This document shows positions 36,428-43,450 of a stretch of DNA of 64,000 bases, piece after piece. Under the pieces are notes generated by a model. The model saw only the letters and a list, made by a program, of their open reading frames with translations. It made no database searches and was not told the origin of the DNA. The translations under genes and the position numbers were made by a program. Each line of letters begins with the position of its first letter. Position 1 is the first letter of the stretch. This stretch comes from Psychrobacillus sp. BL-248-WT-3 (GTDB taxonomy: Bacteria > Bacillota > Bacilli > Bacillales_A > Planococcaceae): contig NZ_JABAFC010000006.1 in the NCBI RefSeq assembly GCF_012843435.1, forward strand, positions 1 to 64,000, given 5' to 3'.

Positions 36428-36610
36428 TTAGATCTTTAAATCGTCTATGGACCTTTGCACCTTGTCTTCTTGTTCTTGTCGATATTTCCCTCTAGCTTCC
36501 TCTGAGACTAACATAGATTCATTAATACCATTTTTTACTCCCCACTTGATAATAAAATATAAAAGTATAGATAAACCTATTATCCATAAAAGCAATTGTC
36601 CCGTTGTCAT
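36428..36610 (-). CDS. Small membrane protein (DUF6019-like), 60 aa
   Basis: 60 residues: one membrane helix (about 5-24) followed by a charged cytoplasmic tail (KYRQEQEDKVQRSIDDL). Size and pattern agree with DUF6019-type proteins that accompany DUF3169/XRE modules in Bacillales. AAGGAGG before the ATG; it starts 14 bases after the DUF3169 gene and is the third gene of that operon. Function unknown. Confidence 0.75.
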   Translation of the reverse strand: MTTGQLLLWIIGLSILLYFIIKWGVKNGINESMLVSEEARGKYRQEQEDKVQRSIDDLKI

Positions 36611-36624
36611 TTTTAAAATCCTCC

Positions 36625-37323
36625 TTATTTATTGCGTACAACTACTAAATAGCTTGTGTTCACTACCAGCAAGACTAAGCACATTACTGCTATAGAAAAA
36701 ATTTGCGATTGCTCGCTAAAGTAAGAAAATGCAACAGCTAAACTAATACCAGTGAGCATAAACAGGTTAAATAATCGGTAAGATTTATAAAGTCCTTGTA
36801 AAGTCACGTACTTCTCCCCATCATCCATAGAGTCCATAAGCCGTTGCTCATAGTCCTTTGATTGGATGCGCGGAAGATTTCTTTCTGGATAACTTGTCTT
36901 TATAAAATTTGCACTAAACATCGGAATGGTCCAGCTAGCTATGAACAAAAGTATAAAACCAATTTGTAAAATTGTATTGTTTGTCATTAGAATAGAAACT
37001 GCAACCGCTAATATAGATAAGACCTGTGAAATATTAGCAGCTATACCCAAATCAGCGACCTTTTTGTATTTGTACTCTTCCATTAAATCCTCTTGTTCCC
37101 CATCAAATGTTTGGGAATTAACTATTTTTATATTCTTTATAAACACAAGAACGATTACTAAAAGAGTTAGAATCGTAGCCAAAACAATATATAAAATCAG
37201 ATTTACAGGATGGTCCCATGCCTCGCGACCCTGATCTTTGCCCATCATGATAGCATAAGTGATCGTAAAACCAGCTACCCCTCCGAACAGTAAACTAACA
37301 ATTGTTGTGAACATCTTTTTCAT
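36625..37323 (-). CDS. DUF3169-family membrane protein
   Basis: 232 residues with about six membrane helices in three pairs (about 5-60, 95-135, 175-228) and a soluble loop (about 138-172) containing SYPERNLPRIQSKDYEQRLMD, features of the DUF3169 family. These proteins are normally encoded next to a small XRE repressor, as here; the genes share a TAATG overlap. A role in response to membrane-active peptides has been suspected for such modules, but nothing in the sequence proves it. Ribosome site GGGGAGGAAG. Confidence 0.83.
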   Translation of the reverse strand: MKKMFTTIVSLLFGGVAGFTITYAIMMGKDQGREAWDHPVNLILYIVLATILTLLVIVLVFIKNIKIVNSQTFDGEQEDLMEEYKYKKVADLGIAANISQVLSILAVAVSILMTNNTILQIGFILLFIASWTIPMFSANFIKTSYPERNLPRIQSKDYEQRLMDSMDDGEKYVTLQGLYKSYRLFNLFMLTGISLAVAFSYFSEQSQIFSIAVMCLVLLVVNTSYLVVVRNK

Positions 37324-37526
37324 TATTCTTCCTCCCCTATTAAAAAGACATTTTCTACAGGCTCATTAAAAATTCTAGCTATACGCACAGCTATTAATAA
37401 AGAAGGCATATATTCTTCTCGCTCTATTAAGCTAATAGTTTGCCTAGAAATTTTAGCTAACTTGGCAAGTTCAGTCTGATTGAGTCCATCTCTTGCTCTT
37501 AACTCCTTTAAACGGCTTTTCACCAT
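37323..37526 (-). CDS. XRE-family repressor, small (67 aa)
   Basis: 67 residues, a single helix-turn-helix: LKELRARDGLNQTELAKLAKISRQTISLIE followed by the EEYMPSLLIAVRIARIF dimer-type tail (quoted in part; about residues 5-60). The start at 37526 is set by GAGGAGG six bases upstream; the in-frame ATG ten codons earlier has no such site. It is the first gene of the XRE-DUF3169-DUF6019 operon and very probably binds the 40-base palindrome just upstream. Confidence 0.88.
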   Translation of the reverse strand: MVKSRLKELRARDGLNQTELAKLAKISRQTISLIEREEYMPSLLIAVRIARIFNEPVENVFLIGEEE

Positions 37527-37557
37527 TCCCCGCCTCCTCTTTTCCAATATATACAAT

Positions 37558-37597
37558 TATAGTCATTTTGACAACTATAATTGTCAAAATGACTATA
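37558..37597. promoter_or_regulatory. Perfect 40-bp inverted repeat, operator candidate
   Basis: Two 17-base arms (37558-37574 and 37581-37597) are exact reverse complements around a six-base centre. On the minus strand the palindrome contains a TTGTCA -35-like box spaced 17 bases from TATATT, so a bound protein would block the XRE operon promoter. It is followed outward by further AT-rich partial repeats. Confidence 0.8.
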
Positions 37598-37629
37598 AAA
37601 AATGTCAATTGATTCAAATGTGTTTTTGT

Positions 37630-38379
37630 CTACAATTCTTTTGCAATTTCTTTTAGTTTATTCAAAACAAGCGCTTCCTCATTTGCCACCTGTGCTGTAG
37701 CAATCTTAATTAGCTCTTCATAATTTCCAATGCAAACAGAGCTTTGTGCCTGGAGAAACATAGGAATATCATTTGCATCATTTCCGAATGCTATAAATTG
37801 CTTACTTAGGACTCCAAGCTTTTGGAGTCCATTCCATTTATCAACACCCAATGGACTTATATCTAAAATTCCTTCCCGGCCATGGTTACAAATTTCTACT
37901 GGGAGCTGTTTAAGTTCATGTAATAGGTTTTCTTGATTGTTGCTATGTAAAATGACTACTTTTACTACTTTATTCAACTTATGTAATTCCACTTTTTCAG
38001 CTTGTTGTAATGTATCTAAATTCATCCTAATTGGATGGTTTTCGTCTCCTGTATAGGCGTAGTCCCACTCGCTGTCCACTAGGTACTGAGCTTTATATTT
38101 TTCTATGAGCTGAATAATTTTTTCCGATGTTTGCTTATCAAAATGAGTACTTGAAATGATTTGTCCCTCCTTGGCTACAAAAGCTCCATTTCCTCCTACC
38201 ATAGGCAACTGATAGAAATGCCTAGGAAGTATCGGCAGTAAATCTCGGATCGGTCTTGCTGAGGCTAGAATTACCTCATGCCCCTTTTCCAATAATTCTT
38301 CCAATGCCTGTACCATCGCATTAGATAAAGGCTTCCCTTGAAAGCATATCGTTCCATCTAAATCAAAAATAAACTTCAT
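37630..38379 (-). CDS. HAD-superfamily phosphatase, Cof type
   Basis: 249 residues from the ATG at 38379 (GGGGG upstream; the longer frame to 38439 has no ribosome site). HAD motifs: DLDGT (nucleophile Asp, about 4-8), ASAR (motif II), a Lys and GNDANDIPM (motif III/IV, about 205-213). The large C2B cap domain between them marks the Cof/YbiV group that dephosphorylates sugar phosphates, nucleotides or flavin precursors. It diverges from the Crp/Fnr-type regulator gene. Confidence 0.9.
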   Translation of the reverse strand: MKFIFDLDGTICFQGKPLSNAMVQALEELLEKGHEVILASARPIRDLLPILPRHFYQLPMVGGNGAFVAKEGQIISSTHFDKQTSEKIIQLIEKYKAQYLVDSEWDYAYTGDENHPIRMNLDTLQQAEKVELHKLNKVVKVVILHSNNQENLLHELKQLPVEICNHGREGILDISPLGVDKWNGLQKLGVLSKQFIAFGNDANDIPMFLQAQSSVCIGNYEELIKIATAQVANEEALVLNKLKEIAKEL

Positions 38380-38460
38380 TTCATTAACCCCCTCTATAAA
38401 ATAATCATATCGCTTTGCTATATAATTAAAAAAGGACATATGTCCAAAAAGGAGGAAAAG

Positions 38461-39153
38461 ATGAAAATTATCAAGACCTTAGAAATCATTGATCAGTATT
38501 TATCCCAATTTAATATGCAGGAGAAAGTTACGTCTCTCCAAAATCTGTCCTTTCACCTTCGTTCCTATAGTCCCAGTGAAGTTATTCTTAAAGAAGAAGA
38601 TGAATTGGATGGAATTTATTTTCAAGTAAGTGGTAAGACAAAGGTCACCACTAGCTTAGAAAATGGAAAATCATTATTATTACGCTTTTGTCATCCTCAA
38701 GCAATTTTTGGAGATATAGAACTCTTTCAAAAGGTAGAAATACAATCACAGGTGGAAGCAGTAGAAGAAACCTCTTTATTATTTTTAGACAAGCAAACGA
38801 TAGAATTATATTTAATGGAGGATCCTTTATTTTTAAGGGAATTATCGAAGCATTTAGCCTATAAACTACAAACGTGTACAACAGCTTCTAGAGTAAACTT
38901 GTTAGCTACAGTAGAAGCTCGGTTTGCAAGCTACTTATTAACTACTAGAGATAACCATAATCATTTTGGTAGAGAGATAACGACCAACCAAACAGAGGAA
39001 ATTGCCTCCCTTATTGGAACAACTCAACGGCATTTAAATCGTATAATCCATTCATTCATAAAGAAAAAAATAATTGTAAAAGAAAACAAAACTTTTATAG
39101 TATTAGATTGGGGTATATTAGCAGTTCTTTCTAATGGTGTTCGATATGAATGA
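38461..39153 (+). CDS. Crp/Fnr-family regulator (YeiL-like)
   Basis: 230 residues from the ATG at 38461, which has AAAGGAGG five bases before it. An N-terminal cyclic-nucleotide-binding-like barrel (about 20-125; KTKVTTSLENGKSLLLRF, HPQAIFGDIELF) and a C-terminal winged helix (about 140-225; TNQTEEIASLIGTTQRHLNRI). The layout matches YeiL-type regulators. No Cys cluster typical of Fnr is visible, and the cAMP-binding Arg is not obvious. Targets unknown. Confidence 0.85.
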   Translation: MKIIKTLEIIDQYLSQFNMQEKVTSLQNLSFHLRSYSPSEVILKEEDELDGIYFQVSGKTKVTTSLENGKSLLLRFCHPQAIFGDIELFQKVEIQSQVEAVEETSLLFLDKQTIELYLMEDPLFLRELSKHLAYKLQTCTTASRVNLLATVEARFASYLLTTRDNHNHFGREITTNQTEEIASLIGTTQRHLNRIIHSFIKKKIIVKENKTFIVLDWGILAVLSNGVRYE

Positions 39154-39178
39154 GGGGCTGGTTTAACACCAGCCTCTC
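39152..39178. terminator. Bidirectional terminator between convergent genes
   Basis: An eleven-base stem with one mismatch (39152-39162 with 39168-39178) overlapping the stop codon of the YeiL-like gene and ending two bases before the DUF3147 stop. Confidence 0.65.
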
Positions 39179-39179
39179 A

Positions 39180-39527
39180 TTAGACGATGTGCTTAATGTA
39201 AGTAACCACGGTTTCTTGTATGTATAAGAAGAACAGCCACCCAGCAATCCCTAGCAAAATGGAAACAAAAAGATGCAACGAATTTTGTAATGCCAGATAT
39301 ACAATCAGTAGCATTACAGCGGTGGCTGGGAATCCCCAAAGCACTCCTAAAGCGAACTTGCTCAGCGTAGAGGATTGCTCTCCTTGAACATACAACCAAA
39401 CAATACTAAGTAAGCTCACTAAAGGCAATGCTGCAATAATACCTCCATAGGTGGGGAATCTCCTCGAAATCTCCGTTACCATAGCTATGATAATAGCGGA
39501 TATAATAACCTTCATTAAAATGTACAT
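39180..39527 (-). CDS. DUF3147-family membrane protein
   Basis: 115 residues with four membrane helices (about 2-19, 26-44, 57-78, 84-108); the EISRRFPTYGGIIAALPLVSLL stretch (in part) is typical of DUF3147. Ribosome site GAGGTAG eight bases before the ATG. It overlaps the MarR gene by 13 bases and is co-transcribed with it, suggesting a MarR-controlled transport or membrane-stress function. Unknown otherwise. Confidence 0.8.
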   Translation of the reverse strand: MYILMKVIISAIIIAMVTEISRRFPTYGGIIAALPLVSLLSIVWLYVQGEQSSTLSKFALGVLWGFPATAVMLLIVYLALQNSLHLFVSILLGIAGWLFFLYIQETVVTYIKHIV

Positions 39528-39934
39528 TTTTTTGCTACCTCACTTAAGGTTTGAAATGCTTTTTCAATTATTATTTTTTCTTCCTGCGATAGTTGATCTA
39601 AGACTTTCGATAATTTTTGATCATCCAGACTTGTGTTTCGATATAAAACATCGGATCCTAATCCGGTCAATCGAAGAATAACTCTTCTCTGGTCCTCTCC
39701 ACTTCTCTCTTTAACTATGTAATTTTTCTCAATTAGCCTTTTGACATGCTCGGAGGCCGTGTTATGTGAAATCTTTAAAAGCTTTGCTACCTCATTAATT
39801 CCAGCGTCCGAATGTTTATCCAGAAGTTGAAGTATTCGTACTGCTTGATGAGTTATTTTATCCACATGTGGATAATGTAAATAAAAATAAATGTCAGTCC
39901 AATATTCATTTAGCTGATTTGATTGTATACTCAT
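39515..39934 (-). CDS. MarR-family transcriptional regulator
   Basis: 139 residues. A winged helix at about 35-100 (LDKHSDAGINEVAKLLKIS, EHVKRLIEKNYIVKERSGEDQRRVILRLT read through the recognition helix and wing) between N- and C-terminal dimer helices. MarR proteins repress their own operon and release DNA on binding a small ligand. A perfect inverted repeat at 39951-39973, just upstream of its GGGGGAT ribosome site, is the probable operator. Confidence 0.92.
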   Translation of the reverse strand: MSIQSNQLNEYWTDIYFYLHYPHVDKITHQAVRILQLLDKHSDAGINEVAKLLKISHNTASEHVKRLIEKNYIVKERSGEDQRRVILRLTGLGSDVLYRNTSLDDQKLSKVLDQLSQEEKIIIEKAFQTLSEVAKKCTF

Positions 39935-39950
39935 TTTTTATCCCCCGTTT

Positions 39951-39973
39951 TTATATCGTATAATACGATATAA
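39951..39973. promoter_or_regulatory. Inverted repeat upstream of marR, operator candidate
   Basis: Perfect ten-base arms TTATATCGTA and TACGATATAA with a three-base centre, ending 17 bases before the MarR start codon. The location and symmetry fit an autoregulatory MarR site. Confidence 0.7.
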
Positions 39974-40044
39974 TTTTATCATAACCATAAAACTATTTCA
40001 GAAAAAAGATTCCACAAATGATATAGTTATATATATTACGGATA

Positions 40045-40118
40045 CCGGACTAGTTTTTTTATTTTTTGTCTTTGTTTTGTTTTTGCTTTGTCTTGTTTTT
40101 TTTGTTTTTGTTTGTTTA
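40045..40118. repeat. T/G-rich low-complexity tract
   Basis: About 75 bases built almost only of T runs separated by single G (TTTTG, TTTG, TTTTTG units), with a few C and A. It lies just upstream of a palindromic element and the AEC transporter gene. No coding frame fits it. Confidence 0.7.
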
Positions 40119-40120
40119 TG

Positions 40121-40143
40121 TTACAAGTGCCTGGCACCTGTAA
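40121..40143. repeat. GTGCCTGGCAC palindrome, copy 1
   Basis: TTACA-AGTGCCTGGCACCT-GTAA, almost perfectly symmetrical about the central T. The shortest of four copies in 40-46.3 kb, 32 bases before the AEC transporter start. Confidence 0.8.
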
Positions 40144-40174
40144 TATTTGAGAAATGGTTAAGGGGTGGGTTTGG

Positions 40175-41080
40175 ATGGATTTATTGCTGATTATTTTGCC
40201 GGTTTTTATTATCTTTTTTATTGGTTTTATAGGACAGAGGTTGATAGGGTTTGATATTAAATCTATTTCTTCTGCTGCGCTTTATCTTATGTCTCCTTTC
40301 TTAGCATTTCGTACGTTTTATACGCATGAGTTGTCGATTGATTATGTATATATTCTAGGAGCATGTCTCCTTTTAACCTTTTGCTTATTGGGAGTCGTGT
40401 GGCTTTCTTCGCTTTTTATGCAGACTACTCGTCCTCAGTTAGCAGCATTAATTTTAGGGAGTGTTTTTCCTAATAGCGGGAACTACGGAGCACCAGTTGT
40501 TCTCTTTGCTTTAGGGGCTGTTGGATTTGATTATGCTGTTGTGATAATGGTTTTCCACGGTTTGATCATGAACACCATTGGAATCTTTTTTGCCTCTTTA
40601 GGTGGAGAGGAGAAAGCTACCTGGCAGCAGGCTGTACATAAGGTTTTAAGAATGCCATTAGTTTATGCATCCTTACTGGGAGTTCTCCTTCAAGTGCTAC
40701 ATGTGACTGTGCCTCAGTCCGTAATGGAAGGTGTGGGACTAGCTGCAGATGCTTCTATTCCGACCGTCATGCTTGTGCTCGGTATGCAATTGGCAGTAAT
40801 CTCAAGAAAAAAAGTTGCATATCGATTTGTTACGACAGCAACGGTTGTTCGAATGTTTGTTTCACCTTTACTGGCAGCAGCCATTATGTTTTTTCTACCG
40901 GTAAATGACTTACTTAAAACGGTTTTTATCATTCAAGCTGCCATGCCAACAGCTGCAAACACCACGATGCTTTCTTTACAATTTGGAACTGAACCAGATT
41001 TAGTATCCTTTACAACCTTTATAACTACTATTCTCAGTATCCTTACCATTCCATTCGTTTTGTTTTTTCTCGGAATTTAA
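40175..41080 (+). CDS. AEC-family (auxin efflux carrier) transporter
   Basis: 301 residues, ten membrane helices in two groups of five separated by a short loop (about 150-165). Family features include GSVFPNSGNYGAPVV in helix 4 and QAAMPTAANTTML near the C-terminus. Bacterial AEC proteins move small organic acids such as malate or malonate. ATG at 40175 chosen since GGGTGGG lies five bases upstream; an ATG seven codons earlier has no site. Substrate unknown. Confidence 0.9.
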   Translation: MDLLLIILPVFIIFFIGFIGQRLIGFDIKSISSAALYLMSPFLAFRTFYTHELSIDYVYILGACLLLTFCLLGVVWLSSLFMQTTRPQLAALILGSVFPNSGNYGAPVVLFALGAVGFDYAVVIMVFHGLIMNTIGIFFASLGGEEKATWQQAVHKVLRMPLVYASLLGVLLQVLHVTVPQSVMEGVGLAADASIPTVMLVLGMQLAVISRKKVAYRFVTTATVVRMFVSPLLAAAIMFFLPVNDLLKTVFIIQAAMPTAANTTMLSLQFGTEPDLVSFTTFITTILSILTIPFVLFFLGI

Positions 41081-41110
41081 ATTCTAAAGCTTTTCTAAAG
41101 CCCGTTTACC

Positions 41111-41137
41111 GACTACCTTTCTTAGGTGGTCTTTTTT
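41111..41137 (+). terminator. AEC transporter terminator
   Basis: An eight-base stem (41111-41118 with 41124-41131, one G-U pair) followed by six T. Confidence 0.7.
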
Positions 41138-41160
41138 GTAAAAGTATCTAAAGAATCGAG

Positions 41161-41191
41161 AATGTTACAGGTGCCAGGCACCTGTAACATT
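41161..41191. repeat. GTGCCTGGCAC palindrome, copy 2
   Basis: A 31-base perfect palindrome with the core AGGTGCCAGGCACCT and outer arms AATGTTAC/GTAACATT, followed by a T run, so it could also stop transcription from the AEC gene. Confidence 0.85.
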
Positions 41192-41309
41192 TTTTATATC
41201 CCTTGCCTCACCGAGACCTGCAGTGGTTATTAAAAATTGTTTTTTGGGTTGTCCCTCTAGTCTTATTTCATTTTTTTTTACATAGGTTGGTTTGAAGGAG
41301 TGATTAAAG

Positions 41310-41528
41310 ATGGAAAATTGGCAGTTTCGGGGTAGTTATAAGCCATACGTTTCTCCACGGGATCCTTGCCCCCCTATTTTAGTTAGAAAGTTTGTGCTTC
41401 CTCCACAGCTATTCACTAATTTTCAACAACCAGGATTACCGCAAAATACACCAGCAGATGCATTAATGCAAGGCTCTTTATGGCCACAGTTTGTCGACGG
41501 ATTTTATAGGGAGGAGGGAATATCATGA
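41310..41528 (+). CDS. cotJA: Spore coat-associated protein CotJA
   Basis: 72 residues, Pro- and Phe-rich, containing YKPYVSPRDPCPPI and the conserved end LMQGSLWPQFVDGFY. CotJA is part of the inner spore coat and is needed for CotJC assembly in B. subtilis. GAAGGAG before the ATG. First of three overlapping genes. A CATAGGTT sequence at 41281 resembles a sigma-E -10 box, fitting mother-cell expression, though the -35 is not clear. Confidence 0.95.
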   Translation: MENWQFRGSYKPYVSPRDPCPPILVRKFVLPPQLFTNFQQPGLPQNTPADALMQGSLWPQFVDGFYREEGIS

Positions 41529-41791
41529 CATCCAGCGATCACCAGTGGAATCTATTAAAACAAGTACAGCAAATGGATTTTGTTGTCGTAGAGCTGACTC
41601 TCTACACCGATACACATCCAGATGATTTAGATGCTTTGGAGCAATGGCGTATGGCTATAAAAAATGCAGCTGCAGTAAGGAAGAAATATGAAGCTCAGTA
41701 TGGTCCGCTTTCATTAATGACTACTCCCTCCAAGCAAGCATTAGATGTTGGCTGGCGCTGGAACTCTACTCCATGGCCATGGCAAATTTGA
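41525..41791 (+). CDS. cotJB: Spore coat protein CotJB
   Basis: 88 residues; features include LLKQVQQMDFVVVELTLYTDTHPDDLDAL and the C-terminal PWPWQI (both partial). Its ATG overlaps the CotJA stop (ATGA), with GGGAGGAGGG upstream. CotJB is a coat component expressed under sigma-E with CotJA and CotJC; its exact role is unknown. Confidence 0.95.
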   Translation: MTSSDHQWNLLKQVQQMDFVVVELTLYTDTHPDDLDALEQWRMAIKNAAAVRKKYEAQYGPLSLMTTPSKQALDVGWRWNSTPWPWQI

Positions 41792-41804
41792 AAGGAGAAA
41801 ACTA

Positions 41805-42374
41805 ATGTGGGTTTATGAGAAAAAACTGCTTTATCCTGTAGAAGTTACGACATGCAACCCAATGCTTGCTAGATATCTTATGGAACAGTACGGTGGAGCC
41901 GATGGAGAGCTCGCCGCTGCTTTGCGCTATATGAACCAGCGATACACGGTTCCTGATAAAGTAATTGGAATTCTTACCGACATTTCAACAGAAGAGTTTT
42001 CTCACCTAGAAATGCTTGCTACCATGATTTATAAATTAACTAAGGATGCAACTCCTGAGCAATTAGAAAAAGCTGGCCTTGGACCTCATTTTGTTAATCA
42101 TGGACACTCTTTATTCTATGAAAATGCTGGTAACGTTCCTTTTACCGCTGCATACATTCAATCTAAGGGTGACCCAATTGCAGACTTATATGAGGATATT
42201 GCCGCAGAAGAAAAAGCTCGTGCCACCTATCAATGGTTAATCGACATTTGTGATGATCCAGGTGTAAGTGATGCTCTTCGTTTCCTTAGAGAAAGGGAAA
42301 ATATTCACTCCTTAAGATTTAGAGAATCGGTAGAGCTACTTATAGAGGAAAGAGACCAGAAAAAAATATTCTAA
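41805..42374 (+). CDS. cotJC: Manganese catalase-type spore coat protein CotJC
   Basis: 189 residues from the ATG at 41805 (AAAGGAG upstream); the longer frame starting at 41745 overlaps CotJB and lacks a ribosome site. A four-helix di-manganese catalase fold with ligand motifs E-x-x-H (STEEFSHLEML) and EDIAAEEKAR, RERENIHSLRF. It is thought to remove hydrogen peroxide in the developing spore. A terminator follows at 42382. Confidence 0.95.
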   Translation: MWVYEKKLLYPVEVTTCNPMLARYLMEQYGGADGELAAALRYMNQRYTVPDKVIGILTDISTEEFSHLEMLATMIYKLTKDATPEQLEKAGLGPHFVNHGHSLFYENAGNVPFTAAYIQSKGDPIADLYEDIAAEEKARATYQWLIDICDDPGVSDALRFLRERENIHSLRFRESVELLIEERDQKKIF

Positions 42375-42381
42375 ATAGAAA

Positions 42382-42420
42382 TGCTTGGTGACTAGTCAAA
42401 TCTAGTTCCCAAGCTTTTTC
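42382..42420 (+). terminator. cotJ operon terminator
   Basis: Stem GCTTGG/CCAAGC with an inner CTAG pair (42383-42414) followed by TTTTTC. Confidence 0.75.
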
Positions 42421-42427
42421 TATTTAG

Positions 42428-42474
42428 GTTACATAATGATTACAGGTGCCTGGCACCTGTAATCATTATGTAAC
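42428..42474. repeat. GTGCCTGGCAC palindrome, copy 3 (47-bp perfect)
   Basis: 23-base arms (42428-42450 and 42452-42474) are exact reverse complements around a central T. The core is shared with the other copies, while the outer ten bases of each arm (TACATAATGA and complement) are unique to this copy. Confidence 0.9.
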
Positions 42475-42620
42475 GCTCGAACTTGTAAGCATTATAAAAT
42501 CATCGTACCTGTAGTCATCTTGCATTTAATGGGAGTGTTTGGTCTGGTATATTCTTATTTGCTAGGGCAACAATAACTTAAATAATACTTCCGCCAAATA
42601 TGCTACAAGGAGGAATATAA

Positions 42621-43349
42621 ATGAAGTCACTTGTCATTAAAATTGGAGTAATATTCCTTGTGCTTTTTGGCATTGGTTATACTACCTCCGCCATGGATAA
42701 GGGTCGACCTTATTACGAAGAGAAGGGCTATGTTATGTGGGAGATAAAAACAGATGAGAAGGTGATCGCCCTTACCTTTGATGATGGTCCCCATCCTACA
42801 TATACACCGCAGGTTTTAGATTTATTAAAAAAATATGATGCAAAAGCAACTTTTTTTGTTATCGGTGAAAGAGTTGAGAAGTATCCAGAGGTTGTTTCTA
42901 GAATGGGGACAGATGAACATGAGATTGCCAACCATACGTATACACATCCACTAACTATTTCCCCAGCTAAGCTAAAGGAAGAATTAGAAAAGACAAATGA
43001 TATCATTCATAAAATAACAGGAACCTATCCCATTTTTTATCGGCCAGTAGGTGGCCAGTATAATGACAAAATTATTAACACTGCGATTGATGAAGGTTAT
43101 AAAGTAATTATGTGGTCTTGGCATCAGGATACAGAGGATTGGAAAAGACCAGGTACAAAGAAAATTGTTAAAAAGGTATTATCAGGTGTTAAGCCAGGCA
43201 ACATTGTTTTATTCCACGATTCTGGAGGGGACCGTTCTCAAACTATTAAAGCACTGGAAGAAATACTTCCTGAGCTTCAGCGTCAGGGATATCGGTTTGT
43301 AACTGTCTCAGAGCTTATTGAAATACACTCAATGTCTTTGCATCCATAA
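42621..43349 (+). CDS. Polysaccharide deacetylase (NodB domain)
   Basis: 242 residues. A membrane anchor or signal segment (about 5-24), then a NodB domain (about 45-235): TFDDGPHPTYT (metal Asp and base), HTYTHP (metal His pair), RPVGGQYN and WSWHQDTEDW, LFHDSG. It removes acetyl groups from cell-wall glycan or chitin-like polymers outside the membrane. Position next to cotJABC hints at a spore-cortex role as for PdaA/PdaB, but the sequence alone does not say which. Ribosome site AAGGAGG. Confidence 0.92.
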   Translation: MKSLVIKIGVIFLVLFGIGYTTSAMDKGRPYYEEKGYVMWEIKTDEKVIALTFDDGPHPTYTPQVLDLLKKYDAKATFFVIGERVEKYPEVVSRMGTDEHEIANHTYTHPLTISPAKLKEELEKTNDIIHKITGTYPIFYRPVGGQYNDKIINTAIDEGYKVIMWSWHQDTEDWKRPGTKKIVKKVLSGVKPGNIVLFHDSGGDRSQTIKALEEILPELQRQGYRFVTVSELIEIHSMSLHP

Positions 43350-43400
43350 GTGTCTATAGTATGGGTAAGGATGATTTTTTTACTCCTCCATCCATGTAAA

Positions 43401-43437
43401 AAGCTTGAACCATTAGAATCCCTAACGGTTCAAGCTT
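43401..43437. terminator. Bidirectional terminator between convergent genes
   Basis: A 16-base stem with one mismatch (43401-43416 with 43422-43437), A-rich before and T-rich after, between the deacetylase and the MMPL gene. Confidence 0.85.
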
Positions 43438-43450
43438 TCATTATTTCTAC

